DNA of 64,000 bases. Origin: Eucommia ulmoides (lineage: Eukaryota; Streptophyta; Magnoliopsida; Garryales; Eucommiaceae). Below are positions 46,935 through 58,578 of this stretch, in pieces. Positions within the stretch are counted from its first letter, which is position 1. The number at the start of each line of letters is the position of its first letter. The notes under the pieces are model-generated. The model saw only the letters and a list, made by a program, of their open reading frames with translations, was not told the DNA's origin and did no database searches. The stretch spans positions 10,417,001 through 10,481,000 of the forward strand of contig CM028340.1 of the NCBI GenBank assembly GCA_016647705.1, read 5' to 3'. Made by a program: the position numbers and the translations under genes.

Positions 46935-47156
46935 AGTTTGAGCTTAGCTTCTTCTCTCTCTCCTTATCATTCTCAAGGTAAGCTCGATCTTAGGATCAAG
47001 AGTCAAGAATTCCAAACTTCTACTATGTCGCATGCACTGCTCGATTACAACAAATGAAACAAATTAAAAAATGATTTGAAAGAAAATAAAACAAAAGAAT
47101 TGTCAGGATTAATATTCAACCACTTAATCGCAATATCAACCAAATCAAAACATCGT
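46935..47156 (-). other. Leader of Athila A
   Basis: About 220 bases of non-coding leader between the primer-binding site and the gag start. Unlike Athila B, it contains no tandem repeats. Confidence 0.6.
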
Positions 47157-47174
47157 TCCCTGACAACAACGCCA
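47157..47174 (-). other. Primer-binding site of Athila A
   Basis: TGGCGTTGTTGTCAGGGA on the minus strand, six bases after the LTR end. It is the Athila-type tRNA-Asp site with a few changes. Confidence 0.85.
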
Positions 47175-47180
47175 AAAACT

Positions 47181-48514
47181 TGAACGCGACTTTTTTCACG
47201 CCTTAATTTACTCGCAAGTGCATGAGGTCTTATATCATCCTCTAGGAAACGTGTTTGATTAATTGAATACCGCAATTTGCATAGTATTATATTATCTCGA
47301 CGGTTCAAGAAATGTTTGAGTTTCAATAATTAAAAACTAAGTTAAACTAAAAACTATTGGGTTAATTATAATTAAATGGATTACCTAGGGATTGATTTTA
47401 TTCACTTAATACATGTTTGACTTCGTTTAGTTAACAATAACGGTGTTTTTCCTACCCGACAATCACGGTATCTTAAACTTGCTTACTACCTCTCTCGAGT
47501 GTAAAGTTAGCAAATATGTGACTGTGCGTCAATGCCGAAGTCCCCCTCAATGTCTATACGACCCTTCGTCACATGATTCTTGACCCAACCTCATGGATTG
47601 CACACTTTCTAACGCCCTAGATTGTCATGATGTGTTTAACCCTAGTCCGAATCCAGGGTTACTTCTCTCGAGTGTCAAACCCCGTATTCTCAAACCAACC
47701 TTAATACCTTAACAAGCATATCAAGATTGTAATAAAATGGTAAACACAATCGGATTTAGACAAATAACCGTTAAAGAAACATATATTCAATCAAATATGT
47801 ATTTACATGAGTTACATCAATCCCTAGATAATATCTATCTAGCCAACCATCATCTCAACCATTGAAACATTAAAACAAGAAGGATTTATCATCATTCAAA
47901 ATAAAACTTTAAGTTACAAAGATAGAAACAAAGGAAGAACAATCAAATCTTAGAGTGCAGTGGTCCACTATCGCCAAAGATCGATCCGAAAGCATTTTCT
48001 CTTCTCCAAAATGTGAATCTCCTCTTCAAGCTCTCCGAAATATGATTTTGATCAAGTCTGGAACATTTTGGGCTTTTGGGCAAGTGGGAGAACAAGTGGT
48101 TTATATATAGGCTCCAAAATATCTAAAAATATCAAAAATAAATGCAGAGTGACCATCGTGGCGATGGGTATATCGGTTAACTTCACCGCTGTGGAGGTGA
48201 ATGAACGTTGCGGCGATGAAGAATATCTAAACTCTCTAGACTTTCACTGCCGTGGCAGTGGCCTGACCACTGCGACAATGGGTTTTTTGCATTCCCACCA
48301 TTTTTACCGCCGCGGCGGTGCGTTTATTGTCTTGAAACATTGTTTCTTTTCATTATTTTTTCACCGCTTTCCTACCGGTTCGCTTGTATATCGCTTGTTT
48401 ACATCCCTACACCTTATTTACATAAAAATAAACAAAAACACAATAAAATATTACTAAAACACTCAAAAACTACCAAATTCGGCTTAGAAGTAGATAGGTA
48501 TTTTTAACCTATCA
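47181..48514 (-). repeat. 5' LTR of Athila A
   Basis: 1,334 bases, TGAACGCGAC to AACCTATCA on the plus strand, and a close relative of LTR E. Four palindromes lie in U3: CCATCG-TGG-CGATGG (48,153-48,167), TTCACC with GGTGAA (48,182-48,201), CACTGCC-GT-GGCAGTG (48,245-48,260) and ACCGCCGCGGCGGT (48,306-48,319). A terminal hairpin GATAGGT...ACCTATC closes the LTR (48,493-48,513). Confidence 0.9.
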
Positions 48515-48518
48515 CCTT

Positions 48519-48891
48519 GGTTTCTTGGTCTAGCAAGAAATAAAATTTAATAGCTTTATCCACTACTGAGGCTGAATACATGGCAGATGATAACAGTTGT
48601 TCTTATTCTATATATTAAGCAACAGTTGAATGATTTTGGAGTATGTATAAAGGAAGTTCCGATTTATTGCGACAATAAAAGTGCTATTTGCTTGAGTAAG
48701 AATCCTATACAACACTCATGAACTAAGCACATAGAGATTAGACATCATTTTATTCCTGATCATATTAAAAAAAAAAAAAAAACAAAAAAAAAAACGTAAC
48801 TATTGAGTATATTGATACCTTTGAGCAGTTTGCCGATATTTTTTTCGAACCTCTAGTTGAAGATCAATTTGTAAAAATCATTTTAGTTTAG
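48519..48891 (+). pseudogene. Copia RNase H, C-terminal half
   Basis: Continues the frame left at 19,532: VSWSSKK, then ALSTTEAEYMAD with the catalytic glutamate. After a frame change come LKQQLNDFGVCIKEVPIYCD, NKSAICLSKNPIQHS and TKHIEIRHHFI, then an A-rich insertion (48,768-48,797) and PLVEDQFVKIILV with a stop at 48,889-48,891. It is typical of SIRE/Maximus-like copia elements. Stops at 48,616 and 48,720 show it is dead. Confidence 0.9.
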
Positions 48892-49283
48892 GTATGGCTA
48901 CACACAATGATGTTTTCCAAGAGTAGTGATGTTTATTGAATATCTTTATTGAATTGAATTGATTGATTAAAGGGGAAAATATAAAATGGAAAACCATAGT
49001 TGCGCTTAAAATGAGTTAGTTGATGTTTAGGTTTTGTTTGTCTAAGTATTGCACTGTTGTAGGGGGAGAACAATGTTGATATGATTACGTTATGCTTTAT
49101 TGAATATCTATAATTGATTATATTTTGTGCTTTGTTGAATATCTTACGAGTTTTTGAAATTATCTTCATGATTATGCTTTAACAAGTTAAAAAAACCCAT
49201 CCTCGGATTTAGGTGGAGCGTGGTTACATTCTCATTTTGAAGAAAATATCAAAGTTAATTGTCATCATAAAAAATGGGGAGAT
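48892..49283 (+). other. Copia 3' untranslated part and polypurine tract
   Basis: Non-coding. Its last 140 bases match, in reverse, 1,173-1,310. The tract AAAATGGGGAGAT (49,271-49,283) touches the 3' LTR and follows TTGTCATCAT, as in other members of this lineage. Confidence 0.8.
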
Positions 49284-51708
49284 GGTTGATCCCGAGATTT
49301 TGATGGACAATTAAGTGTTGATATTTTTTGTGGAACTAATGAATTTGTTGAGTGTTTCAGTTTAAGAGTTCTAGATAATATCATGAAGTAATTATGAAGG
49401 ATACAGAGACGATAATATCATGAAGTAATTATGAAGCATGTAGATACGAATATTATAGAGATGAAGAGATTGAAGATTCTCAAGATACTAGGTAAAAACA
49501 ACTCAAATATCTTTTACTCTTAATTTATCCCGATTGGGATCACACACGACACAAATTAAATGAATTATATTTAAATGTGTTTACTTTAATAAAATCAAGG
49601 TCCTAATAATTGTTCAAATATTTTCTCCGAGAAAAAAAATCTGTTAAAAGGTCTAAACCGTCGAAGATTATAGTTGAAATAAATTGTGGTGAAAGCGTTC
49701 CAGTGAGGATCGTTCAACCGATCGAGGAGGTTCGGTCAACCGATGGGCAAGGCCTGGAGAAATTGGAAGTTTCTGAATCAATTGGTTGACCAACAGAGAG
49801 AGATCAATCAATTGATGACCAAAAGCTGAACTCCCTGTATTGATCGGTCAACTGACCATCGATGATCGGTCAACTAACTAGGGTCGAAAACTGGCCTGAG
49901 ATTGTATTTTGAATTGATCGGTCAACCGACCCTTTGGAGATTGGCCAACCGACCAATGTTTGAAATTAGCTTGGCTAGCATCCTATATCAATCGGTCGAC
50001 CGATGGTGCAGAGGTCGGTTAACCGACTGTTCTATTAGGATTTTATGGATTTTAAGATCAAATCTAAAACTAGTTGTTACTGGCCATTTTTTGGCATATC
50101 GTTTGCAGATATTTTTAGGATATAGATATATTGAAGGTATGATACTCCTATTTGGATATCCCTATAGACAAGGTATACCTATTTGAAGTGTTTCTCAATT
50201 TAGTCTATTTAATATTTCCTATCCTTTCGATTTGAGAATGAGAAATAATTTAGGGACTAAATTGAATTATTTAAAAGTCAAATTTAATTAAAATTGACCA
50301 GGATTAAATGATTATGTTATATGGGGTCTATAAGTGTTCTTTAAAGTCTTATCTTGTGAAAACTAGTCGTTGAAGGACTTGTTTCAAATCAGCTTAAATA
50401 GAACTGCGGATTTCACATATCAAAATCTCAATCAAGCAAGAACTAAGTGTTCCAGAGCTTTCTAAGAGTTGTTATTTTGATATTTTATTAATCGATCATT
50501 TGTGAGATCTATTGTGAAAAACGTTATTGAGTTAAAGCATTAATTTATTTGGCGCCACCAATTTGAGTTGTCTAAGCAATTTAATTTTCAATCTTTAGGT
50601 GCTATATTGGTGAGATCTTTCCAAGCTTTTGTTTTTAACTGTGAATTTATATTATCATTGCTTGCTTGGTTATAAGATCTTCTGAAATCATTTTTGAACT
50701 TTAAAGTGCATTTAAATTATTTTTAAAATAAATTTTGTAATAATCTGATTACGTGCCTATTTTTTTGCTACTTGCTTTCTTTATAATCAGATTTTAAATT
50801 CCTCACTTAATTCTATCACTAGTAATTATCGGGACATTAATTGAGTTTAATTGATTTGAGATGATAGAAGCTTTGAGTGGGAAGAAACTTATTCATTGTT
50901 TGTAATTGGTAAGTTTGTGTGGATTAGATATTGTTCGAAGTATCTAGTCAAGGGTAGCTAGGTTTCGATCTCTTCCGGTAAAGAGATTGATGTTTGATCT
51001 TTACTTAGTGCATAAAAATTTTAGGTTACTATTTTCCCTTGAAAAGAGTTAAGTGTGATTCTTCTTGATTAGAATTATTTGGAGTAATTTTTAAAAGGTT
51101 TCATCATCACCTAGGAAAAGGATACTTGGAGTGATTGTGAGGTTTGATTCTTAGCCTGAGGTATAAAAGAATTAGGTTTGATCCTTAGCCTGTGAAAGGA
51201 TTAGGCTAGTATTGAGCCTGGAAAAAAGATAAGGTTATTCCTTCACCTAGGAAAATGATTTGGTGGTGATTTCTCCTTAATAGAATTAGGTTTGTCTTTA
51301 GCCTAAGAAAATGATAGAGGCTCTTCTTTAGCCTTTGAAAAGGAAATTGTAAAGGTTAATTCTGATCCTATAAAAGAATCGTTGTGTAAAGGTTTGGTTC
51401 CTACCTCTTTAAAGGAATCTAGTAATTTAATGGGTATGAATCTTCATGGGGCTCGAAGGACTGGATTAACTAAGAGTTGCTTGGTGAACCAGGATATATC
51501 ATGGTGTTATATCTTGTTATTTTAGTTATTTCTTGTTGTTTGGATATGCACCTAGATTTAATTACACTTATTCGCTGCTATATAAAGATAATAATTAATT
51601 TAGGATTAAATTAATTATTTGAATGTTTAAGTGTTGAAAGATAACAAATTGGTTTAATTTTTATAATTACCCGATTCACCCCCCTGTTGGGTTATCACTG
51701 GGAAAATA
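49284..51708 (+). repeat. 3' LTR of the copia element
   Basis: 2,425 bases. The first base is G (GGTTGATCCC) where the family has T, and the end GGGAAAATA is decayed from GGGCAACA. At 49,991-50,004 it keeps ATCGGTCGACCGAT, the empty form of the site that received solo LTR D in the 5' LTR. Confidence 0.88.
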
Positions 51709-51713
51709 GAGAG

Positions 51714-53479
51714 GCTTCCAGCTCCTTTACTCCTTCTTGCATTGCAACAAGAATTTTAATCGGGATTTTTCTTCGAACAGTCTGTGGGTTTTGGTGGCAA
51801 AATGGGAAGGTTCGGACAAGAATAGCGAAGGGTTACTTCAGGTCTCATTTAGTTGATATCGGGATTTCCTAGAATGGAAACGTCTAGCTAGGAATTGAGA
51901 TCATTGTTGATTTGGGTCTGGCTTTGAATGACTATTTGGATGAGTTTTGGGAGAGGGTTCGAATAAATGACTTATTTAACAAGGCTTCTTATCTTCCTTT
52001 CCCGTATTTTCCTAAGTTCATTTCTAATGCTTTAAGCATTAGCCTATACTTGCCATGTATATTTTCCTTTTCACTTTATGCAAGATTATTTTGTCTAGAA
52101 TATACATAGGTAATCATATTCAAAGGTTCAGTCATCTTAATTTGTCGCGATTTTTGCATCAAATTAATATAAATTATGATAAAGATAATTTCAGACCAAA
52201 TATCCGTAGTTATTAGTTAAAGAGGTTATCTAGTTTTAATTCTATCAAGTTCTAATATTGTTGTTTTCTAAGATTGTTATCAAGATTACCTAGGCTCTAT
52301 ATGTTACCCGAGGCTTTATTGATTGCTTTTCTTCACTTTTTCTTTCTTGGACTAAAGGCAGTCAGAATGGGCCTTCACGAGATGACCCAGAGAAGGGAGA
52401 ATAGAAGTGATAGAGAAACAAGTGTTACTTACTAACTACTAACAATATTTTTTTATTTTTTTTGGTAGTGTTAAGAGAATTTTCTATTATTTTCTCTTCA
52501 ATCTAGCGAGTACGGAGTCGTACCTCCCATATAATCCATGTAGCAAACTTTAGGTAGCGATCTTGGTCCAGTTGGTCCAAGTCACTAGTTGTTGAGACAC
52601 CCCTATGACTTAATACTCTGATTGTATAGAGAGCGTGATTCACCCAATAGCTTTCATGTGACCACTTAGTGTTTAGAAACTTTCTGAGACCGGTCTTTCT
52701 TATTGCTCTTAACACTTATTTTTAGAATTTTACATTTCAAAGGATTAGGGTAATTTGAGTCGATCTCGAGGTCTTTGTTGATTCCTCCCTTATCCTGACT
52801 ACTCTACCTATTTGTCCGATGTGGCTTATTGTCTTCTTCTAGACTTAAATGTCTTCAGTTATGCGAGTTTCTTCTTGTCTTCTATTTTTAAGTAAGATCT
52901 TCGTGGCATCTCTAAACTGATTATGTCTAGATAAAATCTTAGCTTATATTAGTCAGTCTTCCTTAGTCCAGCTACCCAATCTTTCAAGAATTTTTCACAG
53001 ACGGGCTTAGGCTCTAAGACTTTATCTATCATTCTTTGTGTCATAGATCTTCAGGATATTTCTTTATTTGTTCCAGTTTGAGGAAGTCTTATGTATTTCT
53101 TCAAGGTTACTTGGATACTCCTCGGTCGGAACATGTGTAGCGATTCCAAAATCAGGGTTCCTAGGTTTTCCTCCTAACTTTTTAGATTTTATTACCAATA
53201 TCTCACCATAGTTTAGTTGAAACAAGATATTTCTTCTAACATTTTTGCTTTGGATAATGGTCTAATTTAGTATTGAAATTGTATTATCATTATTTTTTAA
53301 TTATTCGTGGCGTGTAGATTGCGACAAGCAAATTGATTTTTGTCATTTTAGAGTATAAACACCTGAGTTGACCTTGGATAAAATAAGCTTTCATTTAGTG
53401 ATTTGTAGATCTTACTACATAAACATGTAGGGTAAAACCTAGTTTAATAGAAAGTACTTAAGAAACTAAGGGAAATGAA
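51714..53479 (-). other. Tat-like internal sequence, unassigned part
   Basis: Joins to 15,209 when the copia element is removed. An open stretch at 52,715-52,503 (minus) has a basic composition but no motif I know. By position it would lie downstream of the gag remnant at 53,480, so it may be decayed pol, but I cannot support this. Confidence 0.35.
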
Positions 53480-54300
53480 GATATAAACATGTATCCCCAA
53501 TTCTTTAATGGTTTCTCATGAGTTACTTATGATCCCTTCTTGGATGAGATCCTTAGCAAAATTTTTGAGATCTTGGCACTGATTGGTATGGTGACCAATT
53601 ATTCTGGGGTGAAAATGGTAGAAAGTGCGACAGTTAAACTTCAGATCCTGAGGGTTTCCTAGGTTAGTGGAAATAGGTGCTAACAACGTATTCTTGAAGT
53701 AGTAGCAGTAAGCTTGAGAGAATGGGATTTAGAATAAGACAAACAATGTATTGAATTGGGTAGACTTAAAGGTTTGATGAGGGAATTGAATTAAGGTTAG
53801 TAATTGACTGCAGTTTCGTGGACAACTATTGGGTTATGGAGTAGAGATGAAAGGTTGGTCTTCTGGGTAGATGAGGGTCCAGATGACATATTTGATCTCA
53901 TCAATAGATTGGCTTATGTAGTCTAACTGTTTCCATATCTTGGAATTATCCCCTAAGATTGGGTTTTCCTTAGGTTCTAGGTTATTCTCCCAACTGGGCA
54001 AATCTTGACTTGAGGTGATAGCACAAGTGAAGAGTTTTGGTTTAGCAATTTTGTTCTAATTTTCAGTAGAAATCCATTCTCCATGAAGGATCCTTTTGAT
54101 TCGTAATTTGTCTCAATATTTTATCATGCTAAGGGTATTTCCTGGTGATGGTAGTTGGTACTCCTCTTGGAATAGCGAGACTAGATTCATTTGGCTCAGT
54201 ATCTGTATCAGGGAGGTAATGTATTCTTGCATCGGCGGGATCTTGGAGTTGTTATGAATACTTCAAACAAAGAGAATGATCAAGGCCATCTTATAATCTT
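53480..54300 (-). pseudogene. Tat/Ogre-like gag remnant
   Basis: On the minus strand, 53,650-53,540 reads FYHFHPRIIGHHTNQCQDLK and then FAKDLIQEGII. This fits the C-terminal gag motif of Tat-group elements (a His/Cys pair followed by L-K, then L-I-x-x-G-x-I). Near 54,260-54,120 short pieces such as PPMQEYITSLIQILSQMNL look like the gag N-terminal coiled part. Frames are broken repeatedly. The assignment is by motif and by the primer site upstream at 56,437. Confidence 0.45.
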
Positions 54301-56436
54301 GCAAGAAGCTTCCGGATGGCTTTTGGCAAAAGTTAGCTAAAGCAGATTTCCTAGATATATTAAGTGACTAACCAACCTAGACCTCTACTAATGAACTTTT
54401 TCAGGATGCAAATTACCCTACCTTTATGCGTGGTTATATTATTGATTATACATGAGTATCCCTACATAGATGATAATGTTCATGATGTGCGTATGCAATC
54501 TTAGGAAGACATAACTCTAGCAAGTAATTCTCAGATGTATTCTGGACAGATCTTGGTTTGGACCTAGATTTCATAGAACCAGGGTAACTTGCAACTTTTG
54601 GTTCCTCCTCAGTTTTAAAGTTACAGTCATCCTTTGACTACGGAATGATTGACCTTTTATCCTTAATACATAGATCATTCTTCTTAGGACTCTAGGGTAC
54701 GAACGTCATTTTCTTCCTTAAGGCATTGACCAAGGCTCCTAGGAATTAATTACAGAAATATCCCTCATTTTTTCTTTTCAAAGTAAAGATAATTGCTCCT
54801 AGGACTTGATGACAGACACGTCTTTCTTCCCTAGAAATGGATTACCATTCATAGGACCTAATAACGTAATTATCCTATATTTTCCTTCAAAACATGGATC
54901 ATTTTCCTTAGGACCTAATGGAAGCTCTATCATATTTCTCCCTTTAGAAATTGATTATTATTCTTAGGGCTTGATGAAGATTCTAAGACTCCTTTGATTT
55001 CATGATGTCAACTGAAGGTGAATTCATTATGACAGTCTAACTGGTAAACCCTAGGTGGCTTCTTATCTGGAAAGATTTTGATTGGCTTAAGGCGGTTTGA
55101 ATCTAAACAAAATGTCTTCCTAATAGTGCATAATTCCTAAGGTATAGGCTTTATTAGAAAGGACACTATGCTTAGGACTCGACATGAATCTCCTAGGAAA
55201 ATGTGACCCAGGATATGTCTATGATTTGGATCACACACTCCTGATTTGACTGGGTGCTGACACTTTATTATGTTTTGGTAGTTTAACATGATTTCAAAGA
55301 ATGAGGTGGATTCTTTCACATTGTCTTAGTAGGCAAACTTTAGATAGACTTGTTCGGAAAAGCTATGAATATTTGCTTATTTTGAGAGGGATTTTTTTTT
55401 TTTTTTAAATTTAAAATGCGAAGATACTGGTAATTTTGTTAAGGTATGTTTTGAATTATTATGGATGCAATGGGAATTATTAGTATGATGTTTTATGTTT
55501 GATGGTTTATTGGGTTAATTTAATTAATGATTCTTGTTCTTTCCTACAACTTGCTCCGTATTCAATTTTTTGCAGACATTTTTGGTGTCAAGCAAGCTAG
55601 CAACGCGTGGGATGAAACAAGAATTCTTACGTGGATTACTATGCACCTAATTATCCTAGAAGTTTTGTTCTATATACCTAGTACAATAGTAATGTAAATA
55701 ACTGTACAGAATATAAAAAAAAATGACATCTCTCTCCAAGTTAAGTGTCCTAAGTAGATCAAGGTTTTGGTTATCCTTTATCTTAGGCCCACTATATGTG
55801 GTTTTGGATTTTCTTCTAGCGCATCTTAAAAACAACTCGATTCCCAGACCTTCAAACCTCCTACGTCCTCCCCGAGGGAACATCTATCTTTGGTTGGTGG
55901 TCTAAGCGAGAAAAGGTTTGTAGTCGGATCCTAGGGGATGCAACCCCCGTTCTTGCTTCTACTAACTTCTCTTTCTAACCTAAGGGTTATCAAGGCTTAC
56001 ATCGGCGTGATGAAATCACCGAATTCAGCCCCTACTGCTAGTCTCTCTATCTCCAAGAGGGTTATGGCTTGAGTTTTTCCATCGATGTTATGTAATGGAA
56101 ATTGAGTGCTCGTGCGTTGGAAAGAAAATATTGTAATGTAAATGCAGAAATATAAAGACAATACTTAAATGCGGTATTTAAAGACAGTAAATGTAAATGC
56201 AGTAAATAAAGACACTAAATATATATATGCATGTTGATATATACACATGAAATGATGTGCTTATTATTTTTTTGTTATTATTATTATTATTGTTATTGTT
56301 ATTGTTATTGTTATGGTTGTTACTCTTATGTTTTTGGTACGAACTTGTTTATGTTTGAAATCAAGGACGTAATGCTTGGATGTTATTGAACAATGAATTT
56401 GGATTTAAACTCCAACTAGGCCTAACTCTTTTATGA
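54301..56436 (-). other. Tat-like leader region, non-coding
   Basis: About 2.1 kb between the primer-binding site and the gag remnant, with no ORF I can support. The open stretch at 55,883-55,656 (minus) is arginine-rich without recognisable homology. A mixed ATT/GTT microsatellite lies at 56,276-56,320. Confidence 0.4.
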
Positions 56437-56456
56437 AGTCCCCAACGGGGTCACCA
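56437..56456 (-). other. Primer-binding site of a Tat/Ogre-like element
   Basis: The minus strand reads TGGTGACCCCGTTGGGGACT, close to the GGCGACTCCACTGGGGACT type site used by plant Tat/Ogre/Retand elements. It immediately follows a GGGGTGCGCTA sequence that looks like their LTR end. Confidence 0.65.
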
Positions 56457-56458
56457 AC

Positions 56459-58578
56459 TAGCGCACCCCGGATTTTGAGAGCGGAAGAAATGGAGAATCG
56501 GGAAGATGATGAAAACAAGTTTCATCGCTTCCTTTCTAAGTCGTCCAAATCCGTTCATTTTTAAAATGGTTTTTCAAGGGCTTTGCATGGCATTGGTTTT
56601 GAAAAACTTCTTGGGTCAAGATTTTTGTTAAAAACGAAGTCACCACCTAGTATGGGGTTAAATGGTGTACTAGGCCACCGAGATTTTGGAAATTTATTTT
56701 TCCTTTTGAAATGACCTGTGTTTTAACTTCCATAGGTCTATGTACCAGAGATATTCTTTTATGTTCGGGAGTCAGTTATACTCGGGGAAGGTATTAGACA
56801 CCCCAAGACACTTATTCAAAGACGGTATGTCAGTATAAATAGATATTTAATGTTAAACAATGTCCAAAAAGTTTTCTTTGATTACTTAAACAAGAATAAT
56901 TCCCTTTATTAAAGTTTTTGTTCTTTTACATATTTTTGACATGATTTAATGGAAAGCAGGTAAATACTACAATTACTACTAGTCAACAACACCCAATAAC
57001 AGTTTATATATAGATAGTAATTTAAATATGCGACCGAACATATGTATCTTGAATGAGAATCAGGTCATCACTTCGTCCATTATGGTTAGGGTAAAGGGTA
57101 TGGTTTATTATTAGAGGTATGACATAACCCTTATGGGCTGCCTATGTACTTTGGGTGGTTACCAAAGATCAGATGAAACGTAATTCAGTCTTGTTATGTT
57201 TGAATAGATGACTTGGTTTTGGTTAAATATGAGTTAGTTTGGTTGAGTTTTGGATGGTTATCAAATAGTTTTCATTGTGAACAAACCTGAATCACAACCA
57301 TAAAACAACCTTTTGATTTTGTCAAGAACCTTAAACGAACTCCTTCGCTTTGATTAGTTTAGTGTTTGTGTGTGAGTTGTGAGTTAAATGTAAAAATAAA
57401 TACCATATATTTATGCCAATCCTACTCATAACTAAGAAAAACGGGAAGGTTTCTAAAGAAGAATCACACATATCCCCGAAGAAATAGAGGCCCTCCTTTT
57501 ACCTCGCGTTCTTAGCCACAAGGGTATGTCAGTGTAGTATATAAATATATATATATATATATATGTATAAATGTATATTTTTTTTAGCTAAAAAGAAAAA
57601 GAAATATGATATTACTAGGGAGAATCATATTGACTATATACAACTCATGGTGTGAATAATCATTTTGTTCAAATCCTCAAGTGTTTTTACCACATGGTTG
57701 GATGATTTGATGCTTTTGAATGTCTTGGCATGTTTTTGAATGCTCTTGAGATGCTTGGAGTTATTTTGGTATGATTTAACCCTAATTTGTTTGTTATAGT
57801 TAAGATTAGGTGTTCGTTTGATGTTCTTGACAAAATCAAAAGCTTGGTAGGTTGTTTTGGAACTTGTTCGATTATTTTAATGATTTTATCTCTTAAGAAC
57901 ATGAAATTAAGTGTATTATTTACATGATCCTACTATACACAAAGGAATATACACAAAATCAACCAAGAATCATAGGGGGTTTGATAGGAAAATACCTACT
58001 TAGGGGTTGTGGTATTCCCAAGTGTTTACCTTATTTTCCTTAATCATCTTGGTCAGTGGTTGGCCGGTGGTTGATCAGTGGTCACAGTTGTTTGAGTTCT
58101 TAGCCAATAACCCAAGTACAACAACCTACTTAAGGGATGTGGTCGTCCCTAAGTAGCTAACCTCCTTCACTCTATGGTCCTCTTGCCTAAGTGTTGATTG
58201 GTGATTGTTGATCTTTGAAGTTCTTGTTCTAAGAACTTCAAGAAATCCTTCCATGACTAGATTTTGGAAAAATAATGACGTGTTTTTTGAGAAATCTGAT
58301 TGAGAGGCCTAGGACCCAATAGAGTTGTTCGAATTTTGAGAGAAAATCTTAGCCTTCAAGACTTGAAAAAATAAGAACCAAAACACCCCTATTTATAGGT
58401 TGGGGGCATGCACATTGGGCAATGTGCAGGCCAATCCAACCTATTCCTTGGGGGTGTTTGTCCTAAGGGACTTTTGGCCTCGTCTTGATTTGAATTGGCT
58501 TGGAATGAATTTAGGAGAGAAGGCTAGATTGTCAAAGATTTGGTTATGATTACCAAATCTATTCAAAGATTTTGAAAT
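56459..58578 (-). repeat. 5' LTR of the Tat/Ogre-like element
   Basis: Contains the family hallmarks AGTCACCACCTAG (56,638-56,650) and GGAGTCAGTTATACTCGGGG followed by AAGGTATTAGACACCCC (56,769-56,805). It also holds a copy of the CTTTGG/CCAAAG hairpin motif (57,135-57,190) and an AT microsatellite (57,540-57,566). The right edge is set by the start of Athila E and may be truncated. There is no gene inside. Confidence 0.5.

Larger units (their letters stand above)
19533..48514 (-). mobile_element. Athila-lineage Ty3/gypsy element A, minus strand, truncated and split
   Basis: Its own sequence is 19,533-23,443 plus 43,949-48,514 (about 8.5 kb). From right to left it shows the 5' LTR (47,181-48,514), primer-binding site, gag, protease, reverse transcriptase start, integrase (split by solo LTR C), an extra ORF, and the 3' spacer. 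The 3' LTR and its polypurine tract are missing at the left joint. The right flank is CCTTG (48,515-48,519). The left flank TTTTG (19,528-19,532) is compatible with a duplication decayed by two transitions. Athila identity rests on the protease, the integrase and the TGGCGTTGTTGTC-type primer site. Confidence 0.85.
15215..51708 (+). mobile_element. SIRE/Maximus-like Ty1/copia retrotransposon, split by nested elements
   Basis: The outer element of the nest. The left LTR begins TGTCGATCCC at 15,215 and the right LTR ends at 51,708. Both are flanked by the five-base duplication GAGAG (15,210-15,214 and 51,709-51,713). The primer-binding site, pol tail and polypurine tract are all in plus orientation. 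Of its own sequence only about 6.5 kb remains. Gag, protease, integrase and most of reverse transcriptase are gone, by a deletion between about 18,930 and 19,175. The insertion of Athila A at 19,533-48,514 splits the RNase H reading frame. The long LTRs (about 2.4 kb) and the GGGGAGAT polypurine tract suggest the SIRE/Maximus lineage. Confidence 0.88.
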
